Shown here: positions 35,111 through 47,389 of the stretch, piece by piece
How positions within the stretch are numbered: the stretch's first letter is position 1
Layout: each line of letters starts with the position of its first letter
DNA from: Epiperipatus broadwayi
Taxonomy: Eukaryota > Onychophora > Udeonychophora > Euonychophora > Peripatidae
Assembly: GCA_028023455.1 (NCBI GenBank)
Contig: JAQFVV010000981.1
Coordinates: 62,001-126,000, forward strand
Length of the DNA: 64,000 bases
Direction: 5' to 3'
The notes under the pieces: model-generated
Database searches by the model: none
Told to the model about the DNA's origin: nothing
The model's input: only the letters and a program-made list of their open reading frames with translations
Position numbers and translations under genes: made by a program

Positions 35111-35472
35111 CATTTGTCATTACCAAGGTTAAGGTCTTAGTGAAAAACTGTTACATTTTAAGTAATAAATGATAACAAGATTGAGATTGAGCATGAGGTA
35201 AATATTAATCATTCATATATATAAGATTCTTGATTATTCAGACTAGACTATTAACAAAATTGTTATTTTCTTTCAGTTTTACAATTAATTGATTTCAAGT
35301 AGATTTAAAGGAAAAAGATAAAATAAGTGGTCACCACAAGGCTAAAATACACTGTACTTCACCCGCCACTTGATCTCTTTAATATTTCACACTCAATCTC
35401 AATTTTGTTATTACTTAAGATATAACAGTTCTTCATTAAGATCTTAACGTTGACAATGATTAATGATATTTC
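35111..35472. mobile_element. Foldback element, about 95-bp arms
   Basis: Left arm 35111-35208 (AAGGTCTTAGTGAAAAACTG, TTAAGTAATAA, AAGATTGAGATTGAG) reads back in right arm 35381-35472 (CTCAATCTCAATTTTGTTAT, CAGTTCTTCATTAAGATCTT). No ORF. Confidence 0.7.
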
Positions 35473-35899
35473 ATTGAAACATCAAAATTTAATAAACAAA
35501 AAAATACACAGTTTACCCCAAAATGACGTATATATCAGCATTAAATAATTTAAATAAATATATTATTTTACATTTAATTAATAACAATCTTCATATTTTG
35601 ATTTTTAAAACTAATTCCATACCCATGGGCTATAATATATACACTGTGTAACACATTTATTAGATACTTTCATACAATCGTTCAGTATAAAATCAACAAT
35701 ATACATACCAGATATGCTTTTGTTTGTCATATGTACTAATATGAAAATATATGTTTTGTTATTGGTTACCATGTGTATACTGCTCTAGAAAATTGTGTTA
35801 ATTTACCATCTTCCATTGTTATTATTCTGGTTATGTACTGTTGCAAACGCAAATTGTTTCAAAATCATAATAATCCTTTAATAGAAAACAATTTTGTAT

Positions 35900-38289
35900 T
35901 GTACCAGTCGAAAAAACCACCAAAAGAACTGCAAGTCGGATTCAAACTCAACTGAACCAAACTGAATTCAAACCCAACATACCAGCTCAGATTAGTAGAA
36001 ATCTAAATTGATGGCAGATTAAATTCATTAATTCTAGTCCTTAAACAAAGTATATAATTATAATATGAGTGGCGGTCCTTATTATATGCCAATGAATATT
36101 ACACAATATTTGAAAGTCTATGTCTATGCCCCCAACAAGAAATAAAAGGAAGATAATGGTATTCATTAGTAAAAGAATTTATTACTCTAATTTTATACAA
36201 AAAAATGTGATATTTATTTTCACATTTGCAAATCCATTCATGAAGAGCAAGATACGTATTTTAGGGCATAACTTTAATCTTTATTGAAAAACTTATTTAC
36301 TTCGAGATAACTAAAAATTTGTTTGACTTTAATTGAAATCTCTTCATCACAAATTACGAGCATCAGAGTGGGCTTTACCAGAACAGAGAGATAATGGTGC
36401 TGACGAATTATGAGCTATAAAATGAAATTGAAAGATAATAGCTAGTCGATGATCGAAGTCCTATGGCAGCTTGCATCTGACAAGTCTTATGCCCTTTGAC
36501 TAATATGAACAGGAGAGGAAGAGCTTTCTTTCTCGATAATTTAAAATAAGAGAAATATTATCACCGACCAGCCTAACGGAGCGGAAGATTGCCCTATATC
36601 AGCAATGTTCGAAGATGATGACTTGATAGTCATTGTTTGAATACTAAAACCCATACAGAATGCTCTACATGATGACTTGATCAATTAATTAAAGTCAAAC
36701 GAGCTTTGAACAAAAACTATTTTAAAGTATTTGCAAATCATATTAATTATGCCCCAATCATCATGCCCTTCCTGAATCTAAATAGTAATTAACTGAAATT
36801 TGAATTAGAGTATATTTAGTTGATTCCTTTATCGACCCTTTTGCAGAAAACATTTTAAGATTATATATATGAATAAATACATATTGGTAAACATGAGAAA
36901 ATAGCTGGGGCATAGATTGGTAACAGAGCTAATAATTTATTATTAGCCAATTATAAAAATAGTAAACATGTAATAATTTCTTTCGACTCGATGATTGATA
37001 GAACTTATATTTTTAGTTCTAATGGGTGAGAACTACTATTAGAATTAATATTATATTATTTGCGTGAGGCAAATAGAACAAAGGAGCTCTTCGGGTCGAA
37101 AGATTATTGGCATATAATTAAAAATAAACGACATTAATAAAGCACACAAATATTTATATATATATATAATAAATGAACCGCCAAGTAAGAATAGAGAAAG
37201 TTTAAAAACTAGAGGTTGAGAGAATTATGATATAAGTTTACAGTAGCATTAATAAAAGGTTTTATAAAGATTATTACATTAATGAATAAAAGCGCTCTAA
37301 AGGGAGTGTAAAGTAAAGTTTGAAACTGGTCAGAAAGTTTAAGGTTCATTATGGAAACATATTACCCATTTCTTCCGGGGCTGGTTCTGAGTTTGCATGT
37401 CCAGGTTGGTAAAAACGTAGGCATGCATTTAGTCAATTACTGGAACAGCATTTTAGTGGCTTTTCATAATTTTAGCAGCATGATTGGTCCAGAAAAGTTT
37501 CTGCACGTCCATTGAAGATTTTCAGAGGACTTCAGGAACCGATAGCCAGATTCCTGATGTTTAGCCCCTTACCATGATCGAAACACTATTTAAAATGCAC
37601 AGAGTTTACTCCACTTCTCTATAACAAAGATGGCTTTTTTTTCTCCAAACCTTTCAGAGCTATATATATCTGTCCTCTGATGCCTTCAGGCTAGCACTTC
37701 TTTCATTATCAATGTTTTTAGATTTATTGGTTGTTTTTAGATACATTCCTTCAATAAGGCTTTCAAATTCATTAACTTGAATTCATTTTCTAATTAGAAA
37801 ATGAATTCTTAAAATCAGAAAATGATTTTAATTAGGAAATCCTTATTTTTTTTTCTAATTAATAAAACTTTACCTGTTGTTTTTGGAAAGGGAAAATCTG
37901 AAAGCTTATCGAAAGAATGTAGCTTTTAATCAATAAAACTTTAACAAATTATTTAAAAATAAAATCAAACATTCCCGACACAATGAAACTTTTAAACAAT
38001 TATATATATTTAAATATTTACAAATATATACGCACAATCCACACAGTTATAATATATAAATTCATGAATAATTCTATCATGAATTTATTAATAGAATTGA
38101 TCAATTTAAATCTGAAACTAATTAATTTTAATATTCATTTATGAAATAAGTTATTCTTTATGGAAATTAGCGTGGATTGAATGTATAAAGCCCCATTGCA
38201 TCGGAAATTTAATGTTAGTACTAGGGTTTGAAGTGGGCTTATGGCTAGATGTCATGAAGCTATGATCGAACTCAGATCCGACTGCTTCA
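35900..38289 (-). repeat. 3' LTR (2390 bp)
   Basis: Nearly identical to 41219-43857 in the same orientation. It lacks a 248-bp block that the other LTR has at about 41334-41581 and that the solo LTR also keeps. This is therefore a deletion in this copy (junction near 36016) after insertion, or copied at insertion. The 60-codon ORF at 35773-35955 crosses the LTR edge and is not a gene. Confidence 0.88.
37779..37808. repeat. 30-bp perfect palindrome in the LTR
   Basis: GAATTCATTTTC-TAATTA-GAAAATGAATTC with no loop. It is exact in this LTR and at 43347-43376, and half-decayed in the solo LTR near 3545-3572. Confidence 0.9.
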
Positions 38290-38298
38290 TTTCTTTTC
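38290..38298 (-). promoter_or_regulatory. Polypurine tract
   Basis: Minus strand GAAAAGAAA lies directly against the first base (TG) of the 3' LTR, where plus-strand DNA synthesis is primed in LTR elements. Confidence 0.6.
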
Positions 38299-38577
38299 AC
38301 TTAAAAAAAAACAATGAACAAAAATCTCTTTACTTATGCATGATACAGTTGCGTAAGTGTATTCGACTAATTGGTAGACTCTGGGAGAACAGCATTAGCA
38401 TGAATATCATCTGTACAAACTACAAAAATTATACATGTCTCACTGCAATCATTTTTTAAAAAATATTATCTAGCTTATAATAAGCTTATAATAAATCGGT
38501 CCGATAATCAAGTCTCATTTCCCCCATGATCATGTCAGTCGGTCATCTATATATATATCTGTCATTTAATGTTTGTC

Positions 38578-39682
38578 TTATTGTTTCCCTGGATTAGGTG
38601 GCACATATGGTTTTAACTTTTGATAATGGTCGTAGTCTTGGTCTTTTCTGGTTGGTGTCAAGTTCCCATAGTCTATTGCAGTCAAAAAGTTTATGGTCTT
38701 TTCTATTGACATAGGGCACATCCAAAGCATGATTCTTTGGATCCATGGGGGTAAATGATATCTGATAGTCTGGATGATGTGTTGGTCCTCATATTTGAAG
38801 GCTGTTAGGGATTTGAATGTGGTTACTTGCTGGATGAAGTAAGCTGCATATCCCTGTCTGCAGTTTTCTTGATATGAATGTGTGTTCAGTCTATGCAAAA
38901 TGCCCTTCTGCCTTTCCTCACTCCAATATTTTTTTTAAATGGCATTTTTATATCCTTGGATCATGGGAGGTGGTTTTTTAATAGCTTCCACCATGCCTTG
39001 GCAGCTTCACTTAAGTAGTGGCTGGCTAGGATAACCTTTTCTTTTTCTGCTACAGAGTGCAGACAGAAAAATTCTTTAATGCTGTCTAGATGATCTATGG
39101 GCTTTTCTCCTGGGTTACCCCTAAAAATTTGAATTTCTACAGAAGATATAAGGGATGGTATCTGCAAGTTCCTTAGACTCATTTCGGAGTTTATTGTCTG
39201 TTCCATTTTTACTTTTGGTTTTATCTTACTAGTGGTCTGAACATCTTCTTTTTCCCTGTCTGTATTTAAATCAGTTCTTCCAATGTTTCTTGATTTGACT
39301 CATCTTCTTCACTGTCATCTTCTTTGCTGTCCACAACTTTTTTGGGTGTGGTCTGATCATCATCTCCTCTTGGAGCTTTGTAAGTGTCCATTGCTTGAGG
39401 ATGCTTTGCAATCTCTGGGTTGGTTTGGGTCCCTCATGTTTCCTCAAGCTTTAAAATCCTTTACATCATCATCATCATCATTAGCTTCCTGTCTTCTCTC
39501 ATTTCTCTGAGGATCGTATGAAAAGTCTCTTGACCGTCATGATCATCTTTAGCCGGCTTTCTGCTTTGATGGTTGAGCTTTTTCCTATTGATCTGATTTT
39601 TAAAAGTGATCTCTCGTTCACTGGAGGTGGTTGAAGGTGCATCACTATCATCAGTCAATCCTTTATCTAATTGTTCTTCCAT
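38578..39682 (-). pseudogene. Broken gag of the LTR element
   Basis: Three consecutive minus-strand ORFs in three different frames: 39682-39461 (73 codons, acidic/serine-rich N-terminus ending in a methionine run over a CAT repeat), 39206-38961 (81 codons) and 38898-38578 (106 codons). The middle piece shows the retrotransposon capsid pattern: F-x-G-N-P, a hydrophobic F-F, a K-V-rich helix, a leucine, then AAKAWWKLL. The last piece has YFIQQV, LPPWIQ and TAIDYGN, as in the C-terminal half of capsid. No CCHC zinc knuckle or protease follows. At least two frame disruptions mean no intact Gag. Gag would package element RNA in virus-like particles. Confidence 0.75.
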
Positions 39683-41192
39683 ATTTGAAAGTGAATAAAT
39701 AATATAATAAACAATGTGAATTACAAACTTATGGCACTCTCTGTATACTTAAATAATATTTTTTTTCTTCAGTACATTTAATTAGGTCTCTGACTACTGG
39801 TCCCATTGTCCCTATCTTCATTAGCTGCTGTGTATTATTTCCCCAATCTATGTAATCTGCCTTTTTTAGTTTAGTTTTAGTTTGCCTATGTTTTCTTGGT
39901 TAGCTCTTTCTATTAATTCTTTGAATGAGACATGTATTTTATTTAGAAAAAAACTATTAAAGATGAGGGGAAAAACATTATTCACTTTCCCTTTGTTCAA
40001 TTATTCTTCCATGTCTGAAAAAAAAAAACTATACAAATAATTAGTGATATACAAATATTTATATATACATATTAGCAGGTAGAACAAGTAATTCTCTGTA
40101 TATAACACATTTGTTTTTTATTATTTAGACAACTAACCCACTACTGTGCTGACAACCAAATTTGCTGACAAATTTATTTATATGGGCGCCAGTGAGCAAA
40201 ATGAGATAATAGGGCATGTGAAATAATCCATTGACCCTCAAACCACATATGATTGACTTAACTTTTGATAAAACAATTTAATTGATGATGAGTATTTATT
40301 ATTTAATAACAACTGCTGCGATCCTGACCTGAGTTTAAATATAGGAGTTCATACTTCATTTTTACTAGGCATGAGGCTTTCACACACAAAAAAAATGTCA
40401 AAATTAATATTACACAAGAACTTTTATATGTTGATATCATTTTTAATCTTGCTAGTATAAAAGCATGTAAACCATTTAAGCATTTTGCCAACTGCATCTG
40501 GCTGCTTATTGTATGCAAAAGGTCTTCACCTGCTTTGAGGTTACTCTAGAAATTATTGTCATTAAAGCGTATTGTCACACTGCATCGGACCGCTTGGCAG
40601 ATAATTCCCAGTTTGAAGGTCTTTGCCTGCTTTAAGGCTACTAAGAATATGGAGCGAACATTTAATTTATGTGCTAGCAAGCAATATTTTGAAATTTAAA
40701 ACTTTTAACATGATATCATATTGGATATTTATAATTATAAGACTGAGATACATATAATTAATTTTGACACAGAAAATATTTCATTTATTTTACCCCTTGC
40801 TTTAATCTATAGACTCTTACTACTTTTCTAACGATAATTTTCTTAAGTCATGAACGCATATAAATAAATGTATAATATATATACTGATATAGTACACGTA
40901 TAACTAATTTATATATATATTCTCTCGTATTACTTTTCTTTAAATAATTATTTTGACTAACAAATCTTTTACTGACACACCATTTAAAGAAATAATCTTG
41001 AAAACATTTAATTGTACATCATCTCAGTTATGCGTTATAAATCGCATAACTTTTCTCTTAAATATATATAACACTCTTTGAAATATCACTCTATAGAAGC
41101 ATTTAATTTATTGAGATCTCAATTGACTAAGTAACTAAGATCATAATTACTATCTCCAGGGTATGTGTGGGGTTTATTAAATTGAGCTCCAA
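39683..41192 (-). other. Leader between primer site and gag
   Basis: About 1.5 kb, AT-rich and non-coding, with a diverged internal duplication at 40491-40648. It is unusually long for an LTR-element leader and could hold packaging signals; that is inference. ORF 40303-40518 has no domain. Confidence 0.5.
40491..40648. repeat. Diverged tandem duplication in the leader
   Basis: ACTGCATCTGGCTGCTT ... AAGGTCTTCACCTGCTTTGA and ACTGCATCGGACCGCTTGG ... AAGGTCTTTGCCTGCTTTAA are about 88 bp apart and each ends in a GGYTACT motif. Confidence 0.65.
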
Positions 41193-41218
41193 CAATTGGG
41201 TGACCAAAAACATAACCA
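41193..41218 (-). promoter_or_regulatory. Primer-binding site region
   Basis: Minus strand directly after the 5' LTR starts TGGTTATG and holds a second candidate, TGGTCACCC (41206-41198). Primer-binding sites start TGG because they pair with tRNA 3' CCA. I cannot name the tRNA. Confidence 0.5.
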
Positions 41219-43857
41219 TGTACCTGTCGAAAAACCCACCAAAAACTGCAAGTTGGATTCAAACTCAGCTGAATCAAACTGAATTCAAACCCAACTTACC
41301 AGCTCAGATTAGTAGAAATCTAAATTGATGGCACAGTGTTATGCACCAAGAAACTAGCTCAACAGTTGGTGAGGATCAGAGACCCCTGAACTGACATTAA
41401 TATCGGATAATGAACTGACTAAAATAATTTTAAATCGAATCATATGTATATGTTCAGGTTGCCAACACAGACAGCCAGCATAAACATTAAAATAATTATA
41501 AAAGAATTAAGAACTAAGAAACCAAGTGTGTTTAAAAAATATTTAATAATAATAATTTGTTTAGTTTGAATTTTAAATAAAGATTAAATTAATTAATTCT
41601 AGTCCTTAAACAAAGTTTATAATTATAACACAAGTGGCGGTCCTTATTATATGCCAATAAATATTACGCAATATTTGAAAGTTTATGTCTATGCCCCCAA
41701 TAAGAAATAAAAGGCAGATAACGGTATTCATTAGTAAAGGAATTTATTACTCTAATTTTATACAAAAGAATGTGATATTTATTTTCACATTCGCAAATCA
41801 ATTCACAAAAAGCAAGATACGTATTTTAGGGCATAACTTTAATCTATATTGAAAAACTTATTTACTTCAAGATAACTAAAAATTTGTTTGACTTTAATTG
41901 AAATCACTTTATCATGAATTATGAGCATCAGAGCGGGCTTTACCGGAACAGAGAGGTAATGGTGCTGACGAATTATGAGCTATAAAATGAAATTGAAAGA
42001 TAATAGCTAGTCGATGATCGAAGTCCTATGGCAGCTTGCATCTGACAAGTCTTAGGCCCTTTGACTAATATGAACAGGAGAGGAAGTGCTTTCTTCCTCG
42101 ATAATTTAAAATAAAAGAAATGTTATCACTGACCAGCCTAACAGGGTGGAAGATTGCCCTACGTCAGCAACATTTGAAGATGATGACTTGATAGTCATCG
42201 TTTGAATGCTAAAACCCATATAGAATGCTCTACATGATGACTTGATCAATTAATTAAAGTCAAACGAGATTTAATGAAAACTATTTTAAAGTATTTGCAA
42301 ATCATATTAATTATGCCCCAATCATCATGCCCTTCCTGAATCTAAATAGCAATTAACTGAAATTTGAATTAGAGTATATTTAGTTGATTCCTTTATCGAC
42401 CCTTTTGCAGAAAACATTTTAAGATTATATATATGAATAAATACATATTGGTAAACATGAAAAAATAGCTGGGGCATAGATTGGAAATGGAGCTAATAAT
42501 TTATTATTAGCCAATTATAAAAATAGTAAACATGTAATAATTTCTTTCGACTCGATGATTGATAGAACTTATAAATTTAGTTCTAATGGGCGAGAACTAC
42601 TATTAGAATTAATATTATATTATTTGCGTGAGGCAAATAGAACAAAGGAGCTCATCGAGTCGAAAGATTATTGGCATATAATTAAAAATAAACGACATTA
42701 ATAAAGCACACAAATATATATATAATATAATAAATGAACCGCCAAGTAAGAATAGAGAAAGTTTAAAGACTAGAGGTTGAGAGAATTATGATATAAGTTT
42801 ACAGTAGCATGAATAAAAGGTTTTATAAAGATTATTACATTAAAGAATAAAAGAGCTCTAAAGGGAGTGTAAAGTAAAGTTCGAAACTGGCCAGAAAGTT
42901 TAAGGTTCATTATGGAAACATATTACCCATTTCTTCTGGGGCTGGTTCTTAGTTTACATGTCCAGGTTGGTAAAAACGTAGGCATGCATTTAGTCGATTA
43001 CTGGAACAGCATTTTAGTGGCTTTTCATAATTTTAGCAGCATGATTGGTCCGGAAAAGATTCAGCAGCTCCATTGAAGATTTTCAGGGGACTTCAGGAAC
43101 CGATAGCCAGATTCCTGACGTTTAGCCCCTTACCATGATCGAAACACTATTTAAAACGCACAGAGTTTACTGCACTTCTCTACAACAAAGATGGCTTATT
43201 TTTTCTCCAAACTTTTCAGAGCTATATATATATATACTGTCCTCTGATGCCTTCAGGCTAGCGCTTCTTTCATTATCAATGTTTTTTAGATTTACTGGTT
43301 GTTTTTAGATACATTCCTTCAATAAGGCTTTCAAACTCATTAACTTGAATTCATTTTCTAATTAGAAAATGAATTCTTAAAATCAGAAAATGATTTTAAT
43401 TAGGAAATCCTTATCTTTTTTTATAATTAATAAAACTTTAACTGTTGTTTTTGGAAAGGGAAAATCTGAAAGCTTATCGAAAGAATGTAGCTTTTAATCA
43501 ATAAAACTTTAACAAATTATTTAAAAATAAAATCAAACATTCCCGATGCAATGAAACTTTTAAACAATTATATATATTTAAATATTTATAAATATATATG
43601 CACAATCCATGCAGTTATAATATATAAATTCATGAATAATTCTGTCATGAATTTATTAATAGAATTGATCAATTTAAATCTGAAACTAATTAATTTTAAT
43701 ACGCATTTATGAAATAAGTTATTCTTTATGGAAATTAGCGTGGATTGAATGTATAAAGCCCCATTGCATCAGAAATTTAAGGTTAGTACTAGGGTTTGAA
43801 GTGGGCTTATGGCTAGATGTCATGAAGCTAGGATCAGACTCAGATCTGACTGCTTCA
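41219..43857 (-). repeat. 5' LTR (2639 bp)
   Basis: TG...CA-type ends on the minus strand; the full-length member of the pair. A promoter is expected here but I could not place a TATA box in such AT-rich DNA. No ORF in the LTR looks coding. Confidence 0.88.
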
Positions 43858-43861
43858 GTAT

Positions 43862-44735
43862 AAGGTATAAATATTCTTGGGGAATGTTAAGGAAAGATAA
43901 CTTAAATTTATAGTTATATTGCTAGATAAATTAATGAATGTGATAATTTTAATGTGACTTTTGTCAGTAACATGAATACCAACGTTAGCTAAAGTAATAA
44001 AAGACAATATATATAATAATTTTGAACTATAAAAATTATACGTATTATATTAAATTTAAAAAAAAACTCATAGTATTTATTCACCGTTTATGAATATCTA
44101 ATGAGTTTACATTTTACACAGTTCAGGGAACGTTTTATATAATTAAAAAATGTAATACTTCCATTAAAAATTAATATTTAGTTGAATAAGTATGAAAATT
44201 TATATATACTGTATAATTTTTTACTCTTAATAATTTTTATACAATCATATTTTATCTTATGTATTTTTTACTTCTAAATATTACATTAAATATTAATGAA
44301 GTTTACTTGTATTAACCGTAATTAAACAAATCTAAGATTTTATTTTTATATAATTTAATGTAGTATAAAAACATTTAAATCACTTCATATTAAAATTTGC
44401 AGATAATATAAAATAAAATACCGCAGAAGAACATAATCTAATAATTATTTTTGATGAAAAATATTAGAAGTAAAAAAAAATATGAATTTGAATGTTAATG
44501 CAGAATGATTAACTTTTATAAGAAATAACCAATATGCATAACAGGGAACTGGAATTAAAATAAACCATTTTTTAAAATAACTTTAAACAATCCAAACAGT
44601 TATCTAATCAATTCGTCTATAATTTAACTTTTCAAATTACTGTATAATATAAAATTCAGTCAATTATCTCTTTCCCAGGACATTTGTTTTAAGCCTATAA
44701 CAGTCCTATTTTCATTTCGCTATTTTCTGATCATA
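43862..44735. other. AT-rich non-coding stretch
   Basis: No feature recognised. Confidence 0.5.
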
Positions 44736-44741
44736 AAAAAG

Positions 44742-45030
44742 TAACTTCACATGTCCACCACTTCTTATGCTTGTGTATAGCTGTTGTTAAAACAGGCAAA
44801 ACTCACTATACGTATTGTCACACCCAGAATGCTAGAGTAATCAATGGATGCCAGAAGGCTCGTGCATAAAATGTCCATCTAGTGCATACTCATCCATTAT
44901 CCCCAGCCTAGTTCTGGTTTGGATGAGTAGGCACTAGATGAGGATTTTATGCACAAGACTTATGGCATCCATTGATTACTCTAGCTTGCTGTGTGTGACA
45001 ATACTTATAGTGAGTTTTGGCTGTTTTAAA
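44742..45030. mobile_element. FB1 hairpin element
   Basis: Arms 44789-44895 and 44920-45027 pair over about 100 bp. Shared motifs are AAAACTCACTATA / TATAGTGAGTTTT, CTAGAGTAATCAATGGATGC / GCATCCATTGATTACTCTAG, TGCATAAAAT / ATTTTATGCA and CTCATCC / GGATGAG. Left of the hairpin is the family subterminal block (CACATG...CTTATGCTTGTGTATAGC). Non-autonomous; no ORF. Confidence 0.85.
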
Positions 45031-45365
45031 AAAGTAATTTTTTATTATTTAAAATATTAAACAAAAAAAAGATTTACATCGTGAGTAAAATCTAGTTAGT
45101 CATTGGTTTATATTTGTAATGTTAGATGGAGGGAAGAATGGGTATTGGTATATGTAGATTTGGCAATTATCTATAATGAAATAAAAAAAAAAGATTATTA
45201 TAGATATAGATCAATTGTTCTGGAGGGTGGGGCGCCAATAATGGATATGGATTTTATATTATATAATAATTTGAAAGTTTGATATAACCAGCAAATTTAT
45301 TGGTTGGATTGTTTAGTTATTTGAATGGTTGATTTATATATAAGATTATTTATAGATATACCAAA

Positions 45366-45460
45366 CAACCTCCATACTTCCCCATTCTTTTAAATTCATA
45401 TAAATGAAGATAGAATAAAAGACAAATGACTCCCAAGATGCATTTCGTGCTTTTAAGGAG
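45366..45460 (-). repeat. Truncated third-type hammerhead element
   Basis: The minus strand carries the 3' half of the ribozyme (AGCACGAAATGCATCTTGGG) and the tail CATTTGTCTTTTATTCTATC ... TATGGAGGTTGTT, matching 12376-12470. The CTGATGA strand is absent, so it cannot cleave. Confidence 0.75.
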
Positions 45461-45625
45461 ATAATTAAAATTAGTGGAGGAAAATTATCCTTATAAATTT
45501 AATCTTGGAATTGGAGTAATATATAAATAAACAAGGAACCATTGCCCATCTTTGCAATTGGCAGAATGTAGCACCAATCTGCATTGGTTGGGAGGGGGGA
45601 TTATTTGTGATGGCAAAATATGGTA

Positions 45626-45735
45626 TTTTTTTTTTATATGTCATAGCATCGGCTGGGGTGCGAACCCACAACCGTCTGCAACCAATTACTTGCTTGCAAG
45701 GCTACTATGATGACCTCTCAGCTAACAATGCTTGA
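45626..45735 (-). mobile_element. tRNA-derived SINE (family T)
   Basis: Minus strand: GCATTGTTAGCTGAGAGGTC (A-box region), GTGGGTTCGCACCCC (the closest B box in this window to GGTTCRANNCC), GATGCTATGACATAT, then an A run. Confidence 0.78.
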
Positions 45736-45739
45736 CAAA

Positions 45740-46400
45740 AAAATATGGTAATTGTGACTTTTTAATATGGCATTTTGTCATCGCAAACACACACACCTCC
45801 ATGCAAAAAAGGTACATTATTTTGCCATCGCAAAATTCGGGCAGCAGGTTAATGTACATACTATATTATATTTACAATTACATGTTGGACTGTTACCTAA
45901 ATCTAATTTTAATTGTCAAATATTATTTAGATAAGTCAAACTTTATGTAAAATTTTCAAAGATGTACAGATATTATTACTAAAACATACATTAGAATATA
46001 ACAAAGTATTTCAAGCAATATTATTTTTGTCTAATTTTTTAAATGATGTCGTCCTGACCAGTGATAGTAGTAGAATAGAAAGTGAAACACTGATTTTACA
46101 ATTTTGCATTCAGAATCTAAGATGACATTATAACCTACTGGGATATTTTGTGTCATTGTTAAGAGCTTCACCTTAAATTCAATATTCATGAATATAAAAT
46201 ACAATTCCTAAGCTAGCATACTCATTGGTTAGCAAGCACTTGAAGAAACAATAATAATTATACATTGAAGATAGTGCTGTATACTAACTAATCTGCCTCT
46301 GAAATATTATAACAAGTATGGAGATCTAAAGGGATAAGTTCTACTATTGGCAAGAAGGTTTAAATCAATCGTTGGCTTAAAACTGCAAAAAAGATAAATG
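45740..46400. other. Non-coding stretch
   Basis: The 72-codon ORF at 45732-45950 begins in the SINE edge and has no domain. Nothing else recognised. Confidence 0.5.
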
Positions 46401-46402
46401 CA

Positions 46403-47080
46403 ATCACTAATCGTGGTCACTTTAAATGTTCTTTTTTCACACAATGAAAGCAACCACTGGAATGGGGAAATAGTATAACAAATCTATTATGTCTATTGAT
46501 GGCAATCTATTTTGAATAATGATACAATAATTAATGTGTAAATGAGATTTATTTTATATTGCACTTTGTTTTTATAAATTGTAATAGTAATAATCAGCGA
46601 TTAAGCTAATGCACATGCGCTTTGTGAATTTTAACTATAAATGAATACTCTCACTTCCAAAACAAGATAAAATCTTTGTGGAAAGATAGAATGAATCCAT
46701 CTATCCTTTAAACCCAAATGTTTATGTATGGCAAATCTTAAGCTTTTGGGAATGAGAGTGTGGAGATGTTAAGCAATCACTTTAAATTACTTTTACTTTG
46801 CCTGAATGAATGATGCTGCAAATTTTTCTAGAATTTACAATATGTCATTCTTATTTGAAATTAAACATATGTAAATGAGATATTTAGTTTAGGATAGTGT
46901 TATGTTTTTATAAACTGTAATAGTAATAATCAGCACATGCACATTGTGGATTTTTAACTGTAAATGAATACTCTTACTGCCAAATACAAGATAAAGTCTT
47001 TGTGAAAAGATGTAATGAATTAAACTATCATTTCAACACAAAGGATAGATGGATTCATTCTATCTTTTTACATTTGGGTT
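46403..47080 (+). repeat. Tandem pair of MITE-like units
   Basis: Two units about 340-365 bp apart share AATCACTTTAAAT, GTAAATGAGAT, TTTTTATAAA.TGTAATAGT, a GCACATGC motif, AAATGAATACTCT and GATAAA.TCTTTGTG. The GCACATGCGCTTTG and AAGATAGAATG motifs link them to the foldback at 13592-13820. Unit 2 ends in a short inverted piece (GGATAGATGGATTCATTC). Confidence 0.7.
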
Positions 47081-47389
47081 GAAAGAATATATGGACTAAA
47101 ATGTGGAATTTGGTTTTAATTTAGAAAAGATTAATTAAATGAAAACTTAAAAGAAGATAAAAGGAAGCCATTTTTATTAATAAAATAAAAAAATTACTTA
47201 GCTGCCAAGGAACAAGTGTGAAAATACATGAGACTTGATGCATAACATAAAATAGTACTTGTGGAATATAATATATTTAGTTTAGTCTTATATGAGGTTG
47301 AAACATTACTTAAGAATGGCTTTGATGTAGTGCTGGGCAGGATCTATGACATGAGGCTACTTGGGCTATAAATCTGCAAAATTATCATA

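Larger units (their letters stand above)
35900..43857 (-). mobile_element. Complete gag-only LTR retrotransposon, very long LTRs
   Basis: A 7958-bp element with direct LTRs (35900-38289 and 41219-43857) and a 2929-bp interior. Read on the minus strand the LTRs start TGAAGCAG and end GGTACA. The host duplication GTAT is exact (35896-35899 and 43858-43861), so the element is complete. After the 5' LTR comes a TGG-starting primer-binding site, then a leader of about 1.5 kb, a broken gag on the same strand, about 290 bp, and a purine tract at the 3' LTR. No protease, reverse transcriptase, RNase H or integrase could fit. Gag-only elements in plants are called TR-GAGs. Mobilisation in trans by a full Ty3-type or other LTR element is inferred. 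The LTRs differ by roughly 5% by eye. Confidence 0.87.

Noticed and set aside
35773-35955. 60-codon plus-strand ORF
   Set aside because: It crosses the exact LTR boundary at 35900, so it is an accidental opening.
39283-39510. 75-codon plus-strand ORF with many L, S and C
   Set aside because: Antisense to the gag pseudogene.
45732-45950. 72-codon plus-strand ORF next to a SINE
   Set aside because: Starts at the SINE edge, no domain, AT-driven composition.
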